A DNA stretch of 64,000 nt from Ruminococcus sp. UBA3665 (lineage in GTDB: Bacteria; Bacillota; Clostridia; Oscillospirales; Ruminococcaceae). Location of the stretch: the NCBI GenBank assembly GCA_002373165.1, contig DFJS01000049.1, positions 1-64,000 of the forward strand. The letters are read 5' to 3'. Shown here piece by piece: positions 35,857-44,086 of this stretch (position 1 is its first letter; each line of letters starts with the position of its first letter). Made by a program: the position numbers and the translations under genes. The notes under the pieces are model-generated. The model was not told where the DNA came from, made no database searches, and saw only the letters and a list, made by a program, of their open reading frames with translations.

Positions 35857-35913
35857 AAAAAAAATGCTCCTGCGGCTGATATATTAGTCACAACAGCCAT
35901 AAATGCAGGAGCA
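35857..35913 (-). terminator. Intrinsic terminator of the O-antigen-ligase-like gene
   Basis: TGCTCCTGC (35865-35873) pairs with GCAGGAGCA (35905-35913), and the minus strand then reads TTTTTTTT. The 31-nt loop has its own weak pairing. Confidence 0.85.
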
Positions 35914-35941
35914 ATCAGTTAGACAAAGTTAACAAGAAAGA

Positions 35942-37393
35942 TTATATTTCCGGTTCGTACAGGCTGACACAGATGCCTGCCAGCATCCAGAACAGCGGAG
36001 CAACGGTAATGCAGCTTGTACCAATCAGCATCAGAAGCAGATACAGCACTACAGAGGCGAATATGCTGTCATGCAGCCAGATTCCGTGCTGTCGGCAGGC
36101 TTTTCCGCCGCGCAGCAGAGTAAGAATCATCAGCGCAAGGAACAGCAGCAGCATAGGAATGCCCAGTGTCCCGGCAATATGCAGATAATAATTATAGCAC
36201 CGGTCAAAAACGTTCGGATTTGCAGAAATCGCTCTGCTCTGGTACAGCTGAGGATAAACAAGGCTGTCGGGGCCGCTTCCGGCAAGAGGAAATCTTGCTA
36301 TGATATGCAGGGTATTTTTCCAGAGATAGCCATAAGAATCTGAAAGGCTTTCAATTTCAAAACCGCCGTTCGGGTTAAGCGAACTGCTTTTGCTGTAATA
36401 GCCGCTGACTGCCAGCCGGTAAGAGCTGTCCTCCCAGATTATCGCTCCGTCATAGAACGAAATGCCGTTTTCTATATTGACTTCCTCGCCTGTGGCACGG
36501 CTGAAAGTCTGATTCAGCGAAGGAGAAACATAATTCCAGCACATGCCGATTCCGGCGGCAATCAGAGCAATTGCGCAGACAGCTGCTTTTTTCCCCTGTC
36601 TGCGTATCAGAATGCAGGTCAGCACAAGAATCACTGCCAGCAGAAAGCCGAGCAGTCCCGTCAGGCACTGTGTCCGGACTGCTGTCAGCGAAAAGCATAC
36701 AATGCAAACATAATCCAGAAGCTTATGCTTGGGATTTTCTGTAAAAACAGCTTCCAGAACTGCCGGAATCAAAAGAACAGATAATAAAATCGCCAGAAAA
36801 ATGGGGCTTCCGGTCAGGCCGGAAGGAAGCAGTACCTGCAACAGAAGCATCGGTTCCAGATTTTTATAATAAGACGGAAATCCGACAGGCAGCATCTGAA
36901 ACAGACTCCAGAAACATTCGGCCAGACCCATCCAGAACATGCCGTGCAGAAGTTTCAGGCGGTTTTCGTCTGTGCCAAGCTGTGCGCCCAGCAGAAAGAA
37001 ACTGCCGTAAAATAGAAGTGACAGCCAGCCTTCGCTTCTGCCGTCGGCACCGAACAGAGAAATGCTGTAAAAATAAGAATTATACAGGCTGACCAGTCCC
37101 CACACCAGCATGGCCGCCAGAAGACAGGCCGGCAGAAATAATTTCTTAGGTGTTTCGCTTTTCATAAAGCCGATCAATACAAAAACAAGAGCAAATACAC
37201 CCGTGATAGAAAGTGCCATTCCCGGCACACTGTAGACTTTAAAAAATTCCAGCGGTATACTGAACAGCGGCATCAGAACCAGAAAACTCAGCAGAATTTT
37301 CAGATTATAGCCGTGATAGCTTTCCGGAGTCATATTCAAGATAAAATTGGATTTTTCAGTTGTATGAAAAATAGTTTTCGCCGTTTTCGGCAT
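35942..37393 (-). CDS. O-antigen ligase / polysaccharide polymerase-like membrane protein
   Basis: A 483-residue protein with about 11-12 membrane segments and a large outer loop between residues about 290 and 390 that ends in the Wzy_C/WaaL-type motif FPLAGSGPDSLVYPQ. Such proteins join or polymerise surface glycans; in Gram-positives they often modify cell-wall polymers. The ATG at 37393 has AGGAGGAG 10 nt upstream (a GTG nine nt earlier is too close). It has its own terminator and no sugar genes beside it. Confidence 0.82.
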   Translation of the reverse strand: MPKTAKTIFHTTEKSNFILNMTPESYHGYNLKILLSFLVLMPLFSIPLEFFKVYSVPGMALSITGVFALVFVLIGFMKSETPKKLFLPACLLAAMLVWGLVSLYNSYFYSISLFGADGRSEGWLSLLFYGSFFLLGAQLGTDENRLKLLHGMFWMGLAECFWSLFQMLPVGFPSYYKNLEPMLLLQVLLPSGLTGSPIFLAILLSVLLIPAVLEAVFTENPKHKLLDYVCIVCFSLTAVRTQCLTGLLGFLLAVILVLTCILIRRQGKKAAVCAIALIAAGIGMCWNYVSPSLNQTFSRATGEEVNIENGISFYDGAIIWEDSSYRLAVSGYYSKSSSLNPNGGFEIESLSDSYGYLWKNTLHIIARFPLAGSGPDSLVYPQLYQSRAISANPNVFDRCYNYYLHIAGTLGIPMLLLFLALMILTLLRGGKACRQHGIWLHDSIFASVVLYLLLMLIGTSCITVAPLFWMLAGICVSLYEPEI

Positions 37394-37412
37394 AGCATTC
37401 ACTCCTCCTGCA

Positions 37413-37438
37413 TAAAAAAAGAGGCGGCAGAAGCCGCC
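37413..37438 (-). terminator. Intrinsic terminator of rny
   Basis: GGCGGC/GCCGCC stem (37423-37428 with 37433-37438) followed on the minus strand by TCTTTTTTT. Confidence 0.85.
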
Positions 37439-37450
37439 CCCGTGTGTTGT

Positions 37451-39106
37451 TTACTTTGCATAATCTGCAACCCGGCTTTCACGAATCAGATTGACTTTAA
37501 TCTGACCGGGATATTCCATTTCATTTTCAATCTGCTGGGCGATCTGACGTGCAACCAGCACCATTTTTTCATCGCTGATGACATCCGGCTGAATCATTAC
37601 GCGGATTTCACGGCCGGCCTGTACGGCATAGCATTTTTCCACGCCTTTGTAAGACATGCAAATTTCTTCCAGTTTTTCCAGCCGCTTGATATAGCTGTCA
37701 TAATTTTCGCTTCTTGCGCCGGGACGGGCAGCAGAAATAGCATCCGCCGCCTGAACAATACAGGCAATGGCAGTGCGCGGCTCCACATCATTGTGATGTG
37801 CCTCGATGGCATGAAGGACTTCTGCATTTTCATGACATTTGCGGCATACATCCACACCAAGCTGTACATGAGAGCCTTCCATTTCAGAAGTAAGAGCTTT
37901 TCCGATATCATGAAGCAGTCCGGCACGTTTGGCAAGGCTGACATCTACGCCCAGTTCGGCGGCAAGCACGCCGCACAGCTGTGCTACTTCGATTGAATGA
38001 GTCAGGACGTTCTGGCGGTAGCTGGTTCTGAATTTAAGACGGCCGAGCAGCTTGATCAGTTCATGATTCAGGCCGTGGACATTAGTTTCCAGAACAGCGC
38101 GTTCGCCTTCCTGTTTGATTTTATGTTCTACCTCCCGCTTGGCTTTTTCCACCATTTCTTCAATGCGGCTGGGATGGATACGGCCGTCTGCAATCAGGCG
38201 TTCCAGAGCGATTCTTGCAATTTCGCGGCGTACCTGGTCAAAGCAGGAGAGGGTAATGGCTTCGGGCGTATCGTCAATAATCAGATCTACGCCGGTAAGC
38301 GTTTCCAGTGTGCGGATATTGCGGCCTTCGCGGCCGATAATTCTGCCCTTCATCTCGTCATTGGGCAGAGCTACTACAGAGACAGCGGCCTCGGAGACCT
38401 GATCAGAAGCGCATTTGGCAATTGCAAGGGAAATATAACTTCTGGCCTTTTCCTCGGCTTCTTCTTTGAGCTGCTGTTCGTAAGAAGAAATTTTCACAGC
38501 TTTTTCATGAACAAGATCTTCCTCCAGGGTTTTCAGCATATACTCCTTGGCCTGTTCGCGGGTCAGTTCAGAGATGCGTTCCAGTGTACTGAGCTGTTCC
38601 TGACGGATTGTTTCAGTTTCTTCTTTTATTTTTTCAACATCCTGTAATTTTTCCTGAATTGTTTCTTCTTTTTGTTCCAGAGCATCAATTTTTTTGTCAA
38701 GAGTTTCTTCTTTCTGGTGAATCCGGCGTTCCTGTTTGGAAATTTCGTTTCTTCTGTCGCGGATTTCTTTTTCTGCTTCCTGACGGAGCTTATAAATTTC
38801 GTCCTTTGCCTCAACCAGGATTTCTTTCTTTTTGTTTTCAGCTTCTTTATCAGCTTCTTCCAGCTGATGCTGTGCCTGTTGAATCAGGCGTTCGGCCTCG
38901 GCGGTCTGTTCTCTGGCAGTCTGCATTTCTGTCTGGGCAGCTTTTTGTGCCGCATCAAGAGCGGCCTGGTCTTCTTTTCTGCGATGTTCTGCGCCTTTGT
39001 TAAAGCCTTCCTGTTCTGCGGATTTGACTTTTCCGGAATAGAACATCCAGACAAACACAATGGCTGCAATTAATACAACGATTACTCCGATCAAAAAACC
39101 TGTCAT
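37451..39106 (-). CDS. rny: Ribonuclease Y
   Basis: A 551-residue endoribonuclease that starts mRNA decay at the membrane. It has an N-terminal membrane segment (2-22), a long coiled coil (about 25-200), a KH domain (about 240-305, GRIIGREGRNIRTLE) and an HD domain (about 330-430, LTHSIEVAQLCGVLAAELG and HDIGKAL). The length is near the family's usual 520. ATG 39106 has AGGAGG 8 nt upstream; the ATG six nt earlier is too close. Confidence 0.96.
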   Translation of the reverse strand: MTGFLIGVIVVLIAAIVFVWMFYSGKVKSAEQEGFNKGAEHRRKEDQAALDAAQKAAQTEMQTAREQTAEAERLIQQAQHQLEEADKEAENKKKEILVEAKDEIYKLRQEAEKEIRDRRNEISKQERRIHQKEETLDKKIDALEQKEETIQEKLQDVEKIKEETETIRQEQLSTLERISELTREQAKEYMLKTLEEDLVHEKAVKISSYEQQLKEEAEEKARSYISLAIAKCASDQVSEAAVSVVALPNDEMKGRIIGREGRNIRTLETLTGVDLIIDDTPEAITLSCFDQVRREIARIALERLIADGRIHPSRIEEMVEKAKREVEHKIKQEGERAVLETNVHGLNHELIKLLGRLKFRTSYRQNVLTHSIEVAQLCGVLAAELGVDVSLAKRAGLLHDIGKALTSEMEGSHVQLGVDVCRKCHENAEVLHAIEAHHNDVEPRTAIACIVQAADAISAARPGARSENYDSYIKRLEKLEEICMSYKGVEKCYAVQAGREIRVMIQPDVISDEKMVLVARQIAQQIENEMEYPGQIKVNLIRESRVADYAK

Positions 39107-39303
39107 TTGCATTACCTCCTTTTAAGATTGTAAAATTTCTGTTTCAATTGCAAAAACTTCACACAGGCGGTAAATGCCGCTTCCTTTATTTGTTCAATTT
39201 TCAAAAAAATAAATATATAATAAAGCCGCAAATACGTCTGCGCAAGCTTACAGATACAAATTGCTGCCCTGCGGCAGCGGTTTATATCAATCACAATATT
39301 ATT

Positions 39304-39332
39304 ATTGTAAACTTTTTTGACAAATTTGTCAA
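39304..39332 (-). promoter_or_regulatory. Promoter of rny with a palindromic -35 region
   Basis: The minus strand reads TTGACA (39332-39327), 17-nt spacer, TACAAT (39309-39304). The -35 lies in the palindrome TTGACAAATTTGTCAA. The leader of about 190 nt holds a GCTGCCGCAGGGCAGC hairpin near 39263-39278. Confidence 0.75.
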
Positions 39333-39498
39333 GAGGGGTAAGAGAAAAATTTTCAGAAAATTTATTTTGCAAAGCATTCTGTTTGTCTGTCAAATACAAA
39401 TGGAGTTGCTATGCGTACAAAATTCACAGGGAAATGCCGGTATTTGTATCGGATTTCGTGTAAAGCTACAAATTTTCAGATAAATTGCCCCGGATTAC

Positions 39499-39527
39499 TT
39501 GCAAAACTGACAATTCTGCTGTATAAT
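39499..39527 (+). promoter_or_regulatory. Promoter of the aminotransferase gene
   Basis: TTGCAA (39499-39504), 17-nt spacer, TATAAT (39522-39527). The stretch 39333-39498 shows no gene, only AT-rich sequence with several TACAAAT-like words. Confidence 0.75.
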
Positions 39528-39567
39528 AAATTAGAAATTCTAATTACCAGAAAGGAACGATCGTTTC

Positions 39568-40842
39568 ATGAACCTGAAAGAATACGGAAAAGACGAACTC
39601 ACTGCGTTTTATGCAGACTGTCAGAAAGTCTATGCAGAATATCAGTCCCAGAATTTAAAGCTGGATATGTCCAGAGGCAAGCCTGCCCCTGCCCAGCTGG
39701 ATTTAAGCAAGGACCTGCTGAACTGCCTGACAAATGAAGATCTGCTCGGCGAAGCCGGAGATTACAGAAATTATGGACTGCTGGACGGTATTCCGGAAGC
39801 AAAAAGATTATTTGCCCCCATGGTAGGCGTACAGCCGGATGAAATTTTCATGTTCGGCAATGCCAGCCTTCAGGCAATGTATATGACTGTCAGCTATGCC
39901 TGTACACACGGTCTGCTTGGCAATACGCCCTGGAAAGACCTGGAAAAGGTAAAATTCCTGTGTCCTGTTCCGGGGTATGACAGACATTTCAGAATTACAG
40001 AATTTTTCGGCATCGAGATGATTAATATTCCTACTGACGAAAACGGCCCGGATATGAATCTGGTGGAACAGCTTGTTTCCGAAGATGACAGCATCAAGGG
40101 AATCTGGTGTGTGCCGCAGTATTCCAATCCGTCCGGCGTGGTATACAGTGACGAAGTTGTAAAGAGATTTGCTGCTTTGAAACCTGCCGCCAAGGATTTC
40201 CGTATTTTCTGGGATAACGCTTACTGTATTCATCATCTGTGCGACAATCCGAAAATCATTCTGCCGATTCTGGAAGAAGCAAAGAAAAATCATAACGAAA
40301 ATATTGTTTATATTTTTGCCTCTACTGCCAAAATTACCTATGCCGGAGCCGGCGTTTCTCTGCTGGCAGCATCCAAAGAAAATCTGAAAGACCTGACAAA
40401 AGCACTCAGTGCCTTCACCATCAGTTTTGATAAAATTAATCAGATGCGCCATGTCAAGTTCTTTGACGGCAAATTTGAAAATATACTGGCACATATGGAA
40501 AAACAGCGCGCATTGCTGGAACCGAAATTCCGGACAGTCCTGGATACACTCAACGCCGAAATCCGTCCGCTGGGCATCGGCGAATGGACAGAACCCAAGG
40601 GCGGTTATTTTGTATCGTTCAATGCGCCGGAAGGCTGTGCAAAGCGTATCGTCCAGCTGTGCAAAGAGGCCGGCGTAGTCCTGACAGGTGCAGGTGCCGC
40701 TTTCCCGTACGGCAAAGACCCCGAAGACAGAAATATCCGTATTGCGCCTTCTTATCCGGAAGTGGAAGAGCTCCAGAAAGCAATGGATTTATTTGTTCTC
40801 TGTGTCAAGATGGCCGCTGCCGAAAAACTGCTGAATGCATAA
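39568..40842 (+). CDS. PLP-dependent aspartate-type aminotransferase
   Basis: A 424-residue class I/II aminotransferase. The N-terminal LDMSRGKPAPAQLDLS is characteristic of the PF12897 group (aspartate aminotransferases common in Firmicutes and actinobacteria). The PLP Lys is in FASTAKITYAGAGVS, the substrate Arg region in RNIRIAPSYPEVEE, and the Asn/Asp-Tyr cofactor contacts in SNPSG and WDNAYCIHH. It likely exchanges amino groups between aspartate and 2-oxoglutarate. It is a single gene with promoter and terminator. Confidence 0.88.
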   Translation: MNLKEYGKDELTAFYADCQKVYAEYQSQNLKLDMSRGKPAPAQLDLSKDLLNCLTNEDLLGEAGDYRNYGLLDGIPEAKRLFAPMVGVQPDEIFMFGNASLQAMYMTVSYACTHGLLGNTPWKDLEKVKFLCPVPGYDRHFRITEFFGIEMINIPTDENGPDMNLVEQLVSEDDSIKGIWCVPQYSNPSGVVYSDEVVKRFAALKPAAKDFRIFWDNAYCIHHLCDNPKIILPILEEAKKNHNENIVYIFASTAKITYAGAGVSLLAASKENLKDLTKALSAFTISFDKINQMRHVKFFDGKFENILAHMEKQRALLEPKFRTVLDTLNAEIRPLGIGEWTEPKGGYFVSFNAPEGCAKRIVQLCKEAGVVLTGAGAAFPYGKDPEDRNIRIAPSYPEVEELQKAMDLFVLCVKMAAAEKLLNA

Positions 40843-40855
40843 TTTAAAAATCAAG

Positions 40856-40886
40856 AACTGACTGCTTTTGGGCAGTCAGTTTTTTA
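40856..40886 (+). terminator. Intrinsic terminator after the aminotransferase
   Basis: AACTGACTGC (40856-40865) pairs with GCAGTCAGTT (40872-40881), followed by TTTTT. Confidence 0.88.
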
Positions 40887-40891
40887 TCCTG

Positions 40892-41015
40892 AAAAAACAA
40901 AGCACCCTCCGCCGGAGCAGAGGGTGTTTTGCCATGATATAGGGATTTTTATAATTAACGCTGGAGTGACGTTAATTACTCTAAAAGGGGGAGAATATAG
41001 TTCTCTTTCGGGAAC
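40892..41015 (-). ncRNA. Candidate small RNA A (csRNA-like)
   Basis: The predicted transcript is about 124 nt and encodes no protein. From its 5' end it has a small hairpin (GAGAA/TTCTC), a C-rich stretch CTCCCCCTTTT able to face Shine-Dalgarno sequences, and a 9-bp perfect hairpin TAATTAACG/CGTTAATTA (40952-40960 with 40970-40978). A linker with the 15-mer AATCCCTATATCATG (plus 40933-40947) and an intrinsic terminator CACCCTC/GAGGGTG (40903-40926) with CTTTGTTTTTT follow. RNA B shares the same plan and the identical 15-mer. A regulatory RNA pairing with mRNA start regions is inferred. Confidence 0.72.
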
Positions 41016-41021
41016 AATTGT

Positions 41022-41077
41022 ATTATAACATTCTTTTGTGATAATTATATGAAAATGCTATGAAAGTTTTGTATAGA
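41022..41077 (-). promoter_or_regulatory. Direct-repeat activator boxes and -10 of small RNA A
   Basis: The minus strand reads three consecutive 11-mers of the form (T/C)TTTCATN4 or TTATCACN4 (CTTTCATAGCA, TTTTCATATAA, TTATCACAAAA at 41066-41034), plus a weaker fourth at 41077-41067. A 6-nt gap leads to TATAAT (41027-41022). There is no TTGACA. This is the geometry of a promoter activated by a PhoB/CiaR-type regulator. Confidence 0.7.
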
Positions 41078-41090
41078 ATCGGAAACAGAA

Positions 41091-41221
41091 CATGAAAAAA
41101 CACAAAAACCCTCTTGCGAGGATTCTTGTGCATGATATAGGGATTATTGGGGATTTATAATAACGTTGGGGTAAAACGCTATTATCAAAAAAATAAATAG
41201 CAGGCCAGCTCTCACTGACCG
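41091..41221 (-). ncRNA. Candidate small RNA B (csRNA-like)
   Basis: The predicted transcript is about 130 nt with the same plan as RNA A. A 5' hairpin GGTCAG/CTGGCC and a U-rich stretch are followed by a 9-bp hairpin ATAATAGCG/CGTTATTAT (41157-41165 with 41177-41185) with an ACCCC loop. A linker holding AAATCCCC and the same 15-mer as RNA A (plus 41131-41145) precedes an intrinsic terminator CACAA...CCTC/GAGG...TTGTG (41101-41130) with TTTTTT. The two genes probably arose by duplication; only the linker and the overall fold are kept. Confidence 0.72.
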
Positions 41222-41227
41222 TAATTT

Positions 41228-41283
41228 ATTATATAATATATCCGTGAAAATTACATGATGATTTCGTGATGAATCTGTGAAAA
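41228..41283 (-). promoter_or_regulatory. Direct-repeat activator boxes and -10 of small RNA B
   Basis: Four consecutive 11-mers on the minus strand (41283-41240: TTTTCACAGAT, TCATCACGAAA, TCATCATGTAA, TTTTCACGGAT), then a 6-nt gap and TATAAT (41233-41228). The first box abuts the stop codon of the kinase gene. Spacing is identical to that before RNA A. Confidence 0.72.
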
Positions 41284-42747
41284 TTATTTGATTTCAAACC
41301 AGAAAACAGAGCCTTCTCCCAATTTCGACCGTACACCATACCCGTAGTTATGCAGTTTCAGAATCGCTTTGACGATGGAAAGGCCTAATCCAGTGCCGAC
41401 AACTTCACGTTTATGATTTTCACTGCGGTAATATTTATCAAAAATTTTCTTGATTTTATCTTCCTCAATGCCGTCGCCGGTATCGCGGACTTCGATTCTT
41501 ACGCCTGTTTCCGTGTTGACCTGCCGGACAAAAACCTGCTTGTCCTCGCCTGTATAATTAATGGCATTGTGAATCAGATTGCAGACAACACGCTCCATTT
41601 TTCCGGCATCACAGGTAACTTCTCTGGGGGCATCCGGCGTAAAGGACAGATGATAGCCCATCTGTTCAGAAACGCCTTTGTAACGGGAACAGATTTCTGT
41701 CATCCATGCAGTCACATCGAAGGTGGAAGGCTCCAGTTTCTGACTGCCGTTTTCCAGTTTGGACAAGTCCAGAATATCATTGACTAACATAGTCAGCCTG
41801 TCTGTTTCTTCTATGATGACTTGCAGATGTGCATTTCTTTTGACGGGATTATCGCCGGAAAGATCACGAATCATTTCGGCATAGGCTTTCAGCATAGTAA
41901 GCGGCGTTCGCAGGTCGTGAGAAACATTGGCAATCAGATCTCGCTGCATGGTATCCACTTTGGAAATTTCATGTTCGGCATAGGTGAGAGTCTGTGCCAG
42001 TTCGTCGACTTCTTTATAGCCGCCGCCCTGGAATTCTGTATCATAATTGCCGTGCGCCATGCGCTTGGCGGATTCTGTAATCCGGATAATGGGAACAGAA
42101 AGCCGGTTGGAAACAAACAGAGCAATGACAGAACCTGCTACCAGTAGCAGGACGGCAATCATCAGCAGCAGACGTTTCAGCAGATGAACTGTTGTCCCCA
42201 CAGGTTCCAGAGCCGTATTGAACAGGATATAACCGTCCGGATTCTGGACACTGCCGATTACACTGCCGAGCACAAGCGTTTTCATATTAATCTGTTCGTC
42301 GAAAACATCCATGCAGACAGCACCTGTTTCGCTGTTTTTGACTTCCTGCTGAATCTGGAACAGATAATTATGCCATCCGTGCAGAAGACAGCGGCTGCCC
42401 ATAACATCGCTCTGATACAGTACATAATTGCGGCTGTCAATGACAGAAATGCAGATCTGATTATTGAACGAAACAGACCGCATAGTTTCTTCAAATTCTT
42501 CCGTATCATAGGCTTTGAGGAGTTCGCTGGCAATATTTTTTGTCTCCTGAATTTTGAAATAATAATAAAATTTTTCCAGAAAGACGACTTCTATCAGCAG
42601 AAGGCCGGAGGTAATCACAGTAAACAGAATAAAGGCCGTTGCCAGCATGGTATGCAGGGAAAGCCGGGTTTTTTGTTTTCCGGGCTTTGCATTCTGCACA
42701 GCGGTCTCTTCCGGGGGATTCCGGAATTTATGCTTCTGCATTGGCAT
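41284..42747 (-). CDS. Membrane sensor histidine kinase
   Basis: A 487-residue kinase with membrane segments (about 35-58 and 195-217) flanking an outer sensor domain (about 60-190), HAMP (about 217-270), HisKA with the phospho-His in LIANVSHDLRTPLTM, and HATPase_c (N-box NLIHNAINYT, G1 DTGDGIEE, G2 GTGLGLSIV). The start at 42747 or 42741 overlaps the regulator gene by about 20 bp, so they are coupled. The class fits PhoR/CiaH-like sensors. Its likely outputs include the two small RNAs just downstream (inference). Confidence 0.92.
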   Translation of the reverse strand: MPMQKHKFRNPPEETAVQNAKPGKQKTRLSLHTMLATAFILFTVITSGLLLIEVVFLEKFYYYFKIQETKNIASELLKAYDTEEFEETMRSVSFNNQICISVIDSRNYVLYQSDVMGSRCLLHGWHNYLFQIQQEVKNSETGAVCMDVFDEQINMKTLVLGSVIGSVQNPDGYILFNTALEPVGTTVHLLKRLLLMIAVLLLVAGSVIALFVSNRLSVPIIRITESAKRMAHGNYDTEFQGGGYKEVDELAQTLTYAEHEISKVDTMQRDLIANVSHDLRTPLTMLKAYAEMIRDLSGDNPVKRNAHLQVIIEETDRLTMLVNDILDLSKLENGSQKLEPSTFDVTAWMTEICSRYKGVSEQMGYHLSFTPDAPREVTCDAGKMERVVCNLIHNAINYTGEDKQVFVRQVNTETGVRIEVRDTGDGIEEDKIKKIFDKYYRSENHKREVVGTGLGLSIVKAILKLHNYGYGVRSKLGEGSVFWFEIK

Positions 42748-43429
42748 CGAATTTATAGCCCATACCCCGGAGCGTGACGATAAATTTTCTGTATTCTCCA
42801 AGGCTGTTTCTCAGCATTTTGATATGCGTATCGACAGTTCTGTCATCGCCGAAGAAGTCATAGCCCCAGACGGATTCCAGAAGCTTGTCACGGGTAAGGG
42901 CAAGGCCTTTGTTTCTGACCAGGAAGAACAGCAGGTCATATTCTTTAGGAGTCATCGAAGCTTTTTTGCCGTCAACATAGACTTCACGCCCGGCGATATC
43001 GATTTCCAGGCCTTCAAAGACAATAGTTTCGCGTTTTTCTTCCTTAGGTTCGGCAGCAGGTGCGGCGGCGCGGCTTCTTGCAAGAACAGCCTTGACACGC
43101 GCCATAAGTTCTTTCGGCGAAAACGGTTTGACAACGTAGTCATCCGCGCCGATTTCAAAGCCGAATAATTTATCATATTCCTCGCCCCTTGCAGAGAGCA
43201 TAATAATCGGAATATTTTTATGTTTTTTGATTTCTTTGCTGGCGGAATACCCGTCCAGTTTCGGCATCATGACATCCATGATAATTAAATCATAATTATT
43301 TTTCTTGCATTTTTCCACGGCCTCCATACCGTTTTCTGCCTCATCGACATCATATTCTTCAAATTCGGCGTATTCTCTGACGACAGCCCGGATATTGACT
43401 TCATCGTCAACAATTAACAACTTGCTCAT
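42728..43429 (-). CDS. OmpR/PhoB-family response regulator
   Basis: A 233-residue regulator with a receiver domain (3-118; acidic pair DDE at 8-10, phospho-Asp in LIIMDVMMPKLDG, Lys in VVKPFSP) and a winged-helix DNA-binding domain (about 135-230, TPKEYDLLFFLVRN, RTVDTHIKMLRNSLG, LRGMGYKF). An Ala-rich linker joins them (RSRAAAPAAEP). Regulators of this class bind direct repeats with about 11-bp period. That is exactly the pattern before both small RNAs. The ATG at 43429 follows AAAGGAG by 11 nt. Confidence 0.93.
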   Translation of the reverse strand: MSKLLIVDDEVNIRAVVREYAEFEEYDVDEAENGMEAVEKCKKNNYDLIIMDVMMPKLDGYSASKEIKKHKNIPIIMLSARGEEYDKLFGFEIGADDYVVKPFSPKELMARVKAVLARSRAAAPAAEPKEEKRETIVFEGLEIDIAGREVYVDGKKASMTPKEYDLLFFLVRNKGLALTRDKLLESVWGYDFFGDDRTVDTHIKMLRNSLGEYRKFIVTLRGMGYKFDANAEA

Positions 43430-43462
43430 AGACTGAACAGCTCCTTTCATGATTTTGAATAT

Positions 43463-43491
43463 ATTATAGCATATTTTCAAAAAATAGGCAA
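43463..43491 (-). promoter_or_regulatory. Promoter of the two-component operon
   Basis: Minus strand TTGCCT (43491-43486), 17-nt spacer, TATAAT (43468-43463). Confidence 0.75.
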
Positions 43492-43545
43492 GTCTTTTTT
43501 GCGTATGAAAAATATTTAAAAATTATTTAAAAATTCTGTCATGGT

Positions 43546-43574
43546 TTGACAGGTCTGATAAATTATGCTATAAT
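43546..43574 (+). promoter_or_regulatory. Promoter of a small hypothetical gene
   Basis: TTGACA (43546-43551), 17-nt spacer, TATAAT (43569-43574). Confidence 0.8.
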
Positions 43575-43615
43575 AAGGGTAAAATATAAAAATTTTGCAA
43601 AAAGGAGAATTTTTT

Positions 43616-43987
43616 ATGAATTTTTCAAATCCGTTCCAGAAAAAAAACGAAATCTGGAAATATAAATATCAGTCTCATGAAATTATGATTACAATGAAGC
43701 GTTCCAAGGCAAAGGCCTCGAAAGTAGCATTATATCTCAACGGCGAAAAAGTAAACGAAGCTTTGTTCCGGCTCCATGCCTGTCTGGAAGGAACACTCCC
43801 CACAGGAGAAACTGTTTTTGTTCGTCTGGAAAGCGGCATGGACAACATCGACTGTTTTATCATTGTCGGCAAAAAGCCTTCTCTGGAAAAACACGGAAAA
43901 GATATCTCAGATGATGAAGTAGCTGCCTTTGCGGCAATGGGGATTCTTTCATCAGAATTTCATGCCCTGCCGGACACGCAGGACTGA
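43616..43987 (+). CDS. Small soluble protein of unknown function
   Basis: A 123-residue protein with a basic N-terminal half (YKYQSHEIMITMKRSKAKASKVALYLNGEKV) and an acidic C-terminus. The predicted fold is strand-rich, with no membrane segment or signal. It has a consensus promoter and an AAAAGGAGAA ribosome site, so it is surely expressed. No family recognised. Confidence 0.78.
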   Translation: MNFSNPFQKKNEIWKYKYQSHEIMITMKRSKAKASKVALYLNGEKVNEALFRLHACLEGTLPTGETVFVRLESGMDNIDCFIIVGKKPSLEKHGKDISDDEVAAFAAMGILSSEFHALPDTQD

Positions 43988-44019
43988 TGGGCATGATATT
44001 TCGCATTTAAGGGAATTCC

Positions 44020-44048
44020 TTGACAAATCTATTTTCCTGTTATATAAT
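44020..44048 (+). promoter_or_regulatory. Promoter of the glycosyltransferase and paralog cluster
   Basis: TTGACA (44020-44025), 17-nt spacer, TATAAT (44043-44048). Confidence 0.82.
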
Positions 44049-44086
44049 AAAATTACTGTATTTCAATCAAGAAAGGCTGATTTATT

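Noticed and set aside
39411..39737. 108-codon frame before the aminotransferase
   Set aside because: It crosses the aminotransferase promoter and start in another frame and has no homology-like pattern.
40933..41145. Duplicated IS or MITE fragments as explanation of the repeated 15-mer
   Set aside because: The repeat is confined to the linker, while hairpins and terminators keep pairing with different sequences, which fits duplicated RNA genes rather than a mobile repeat.
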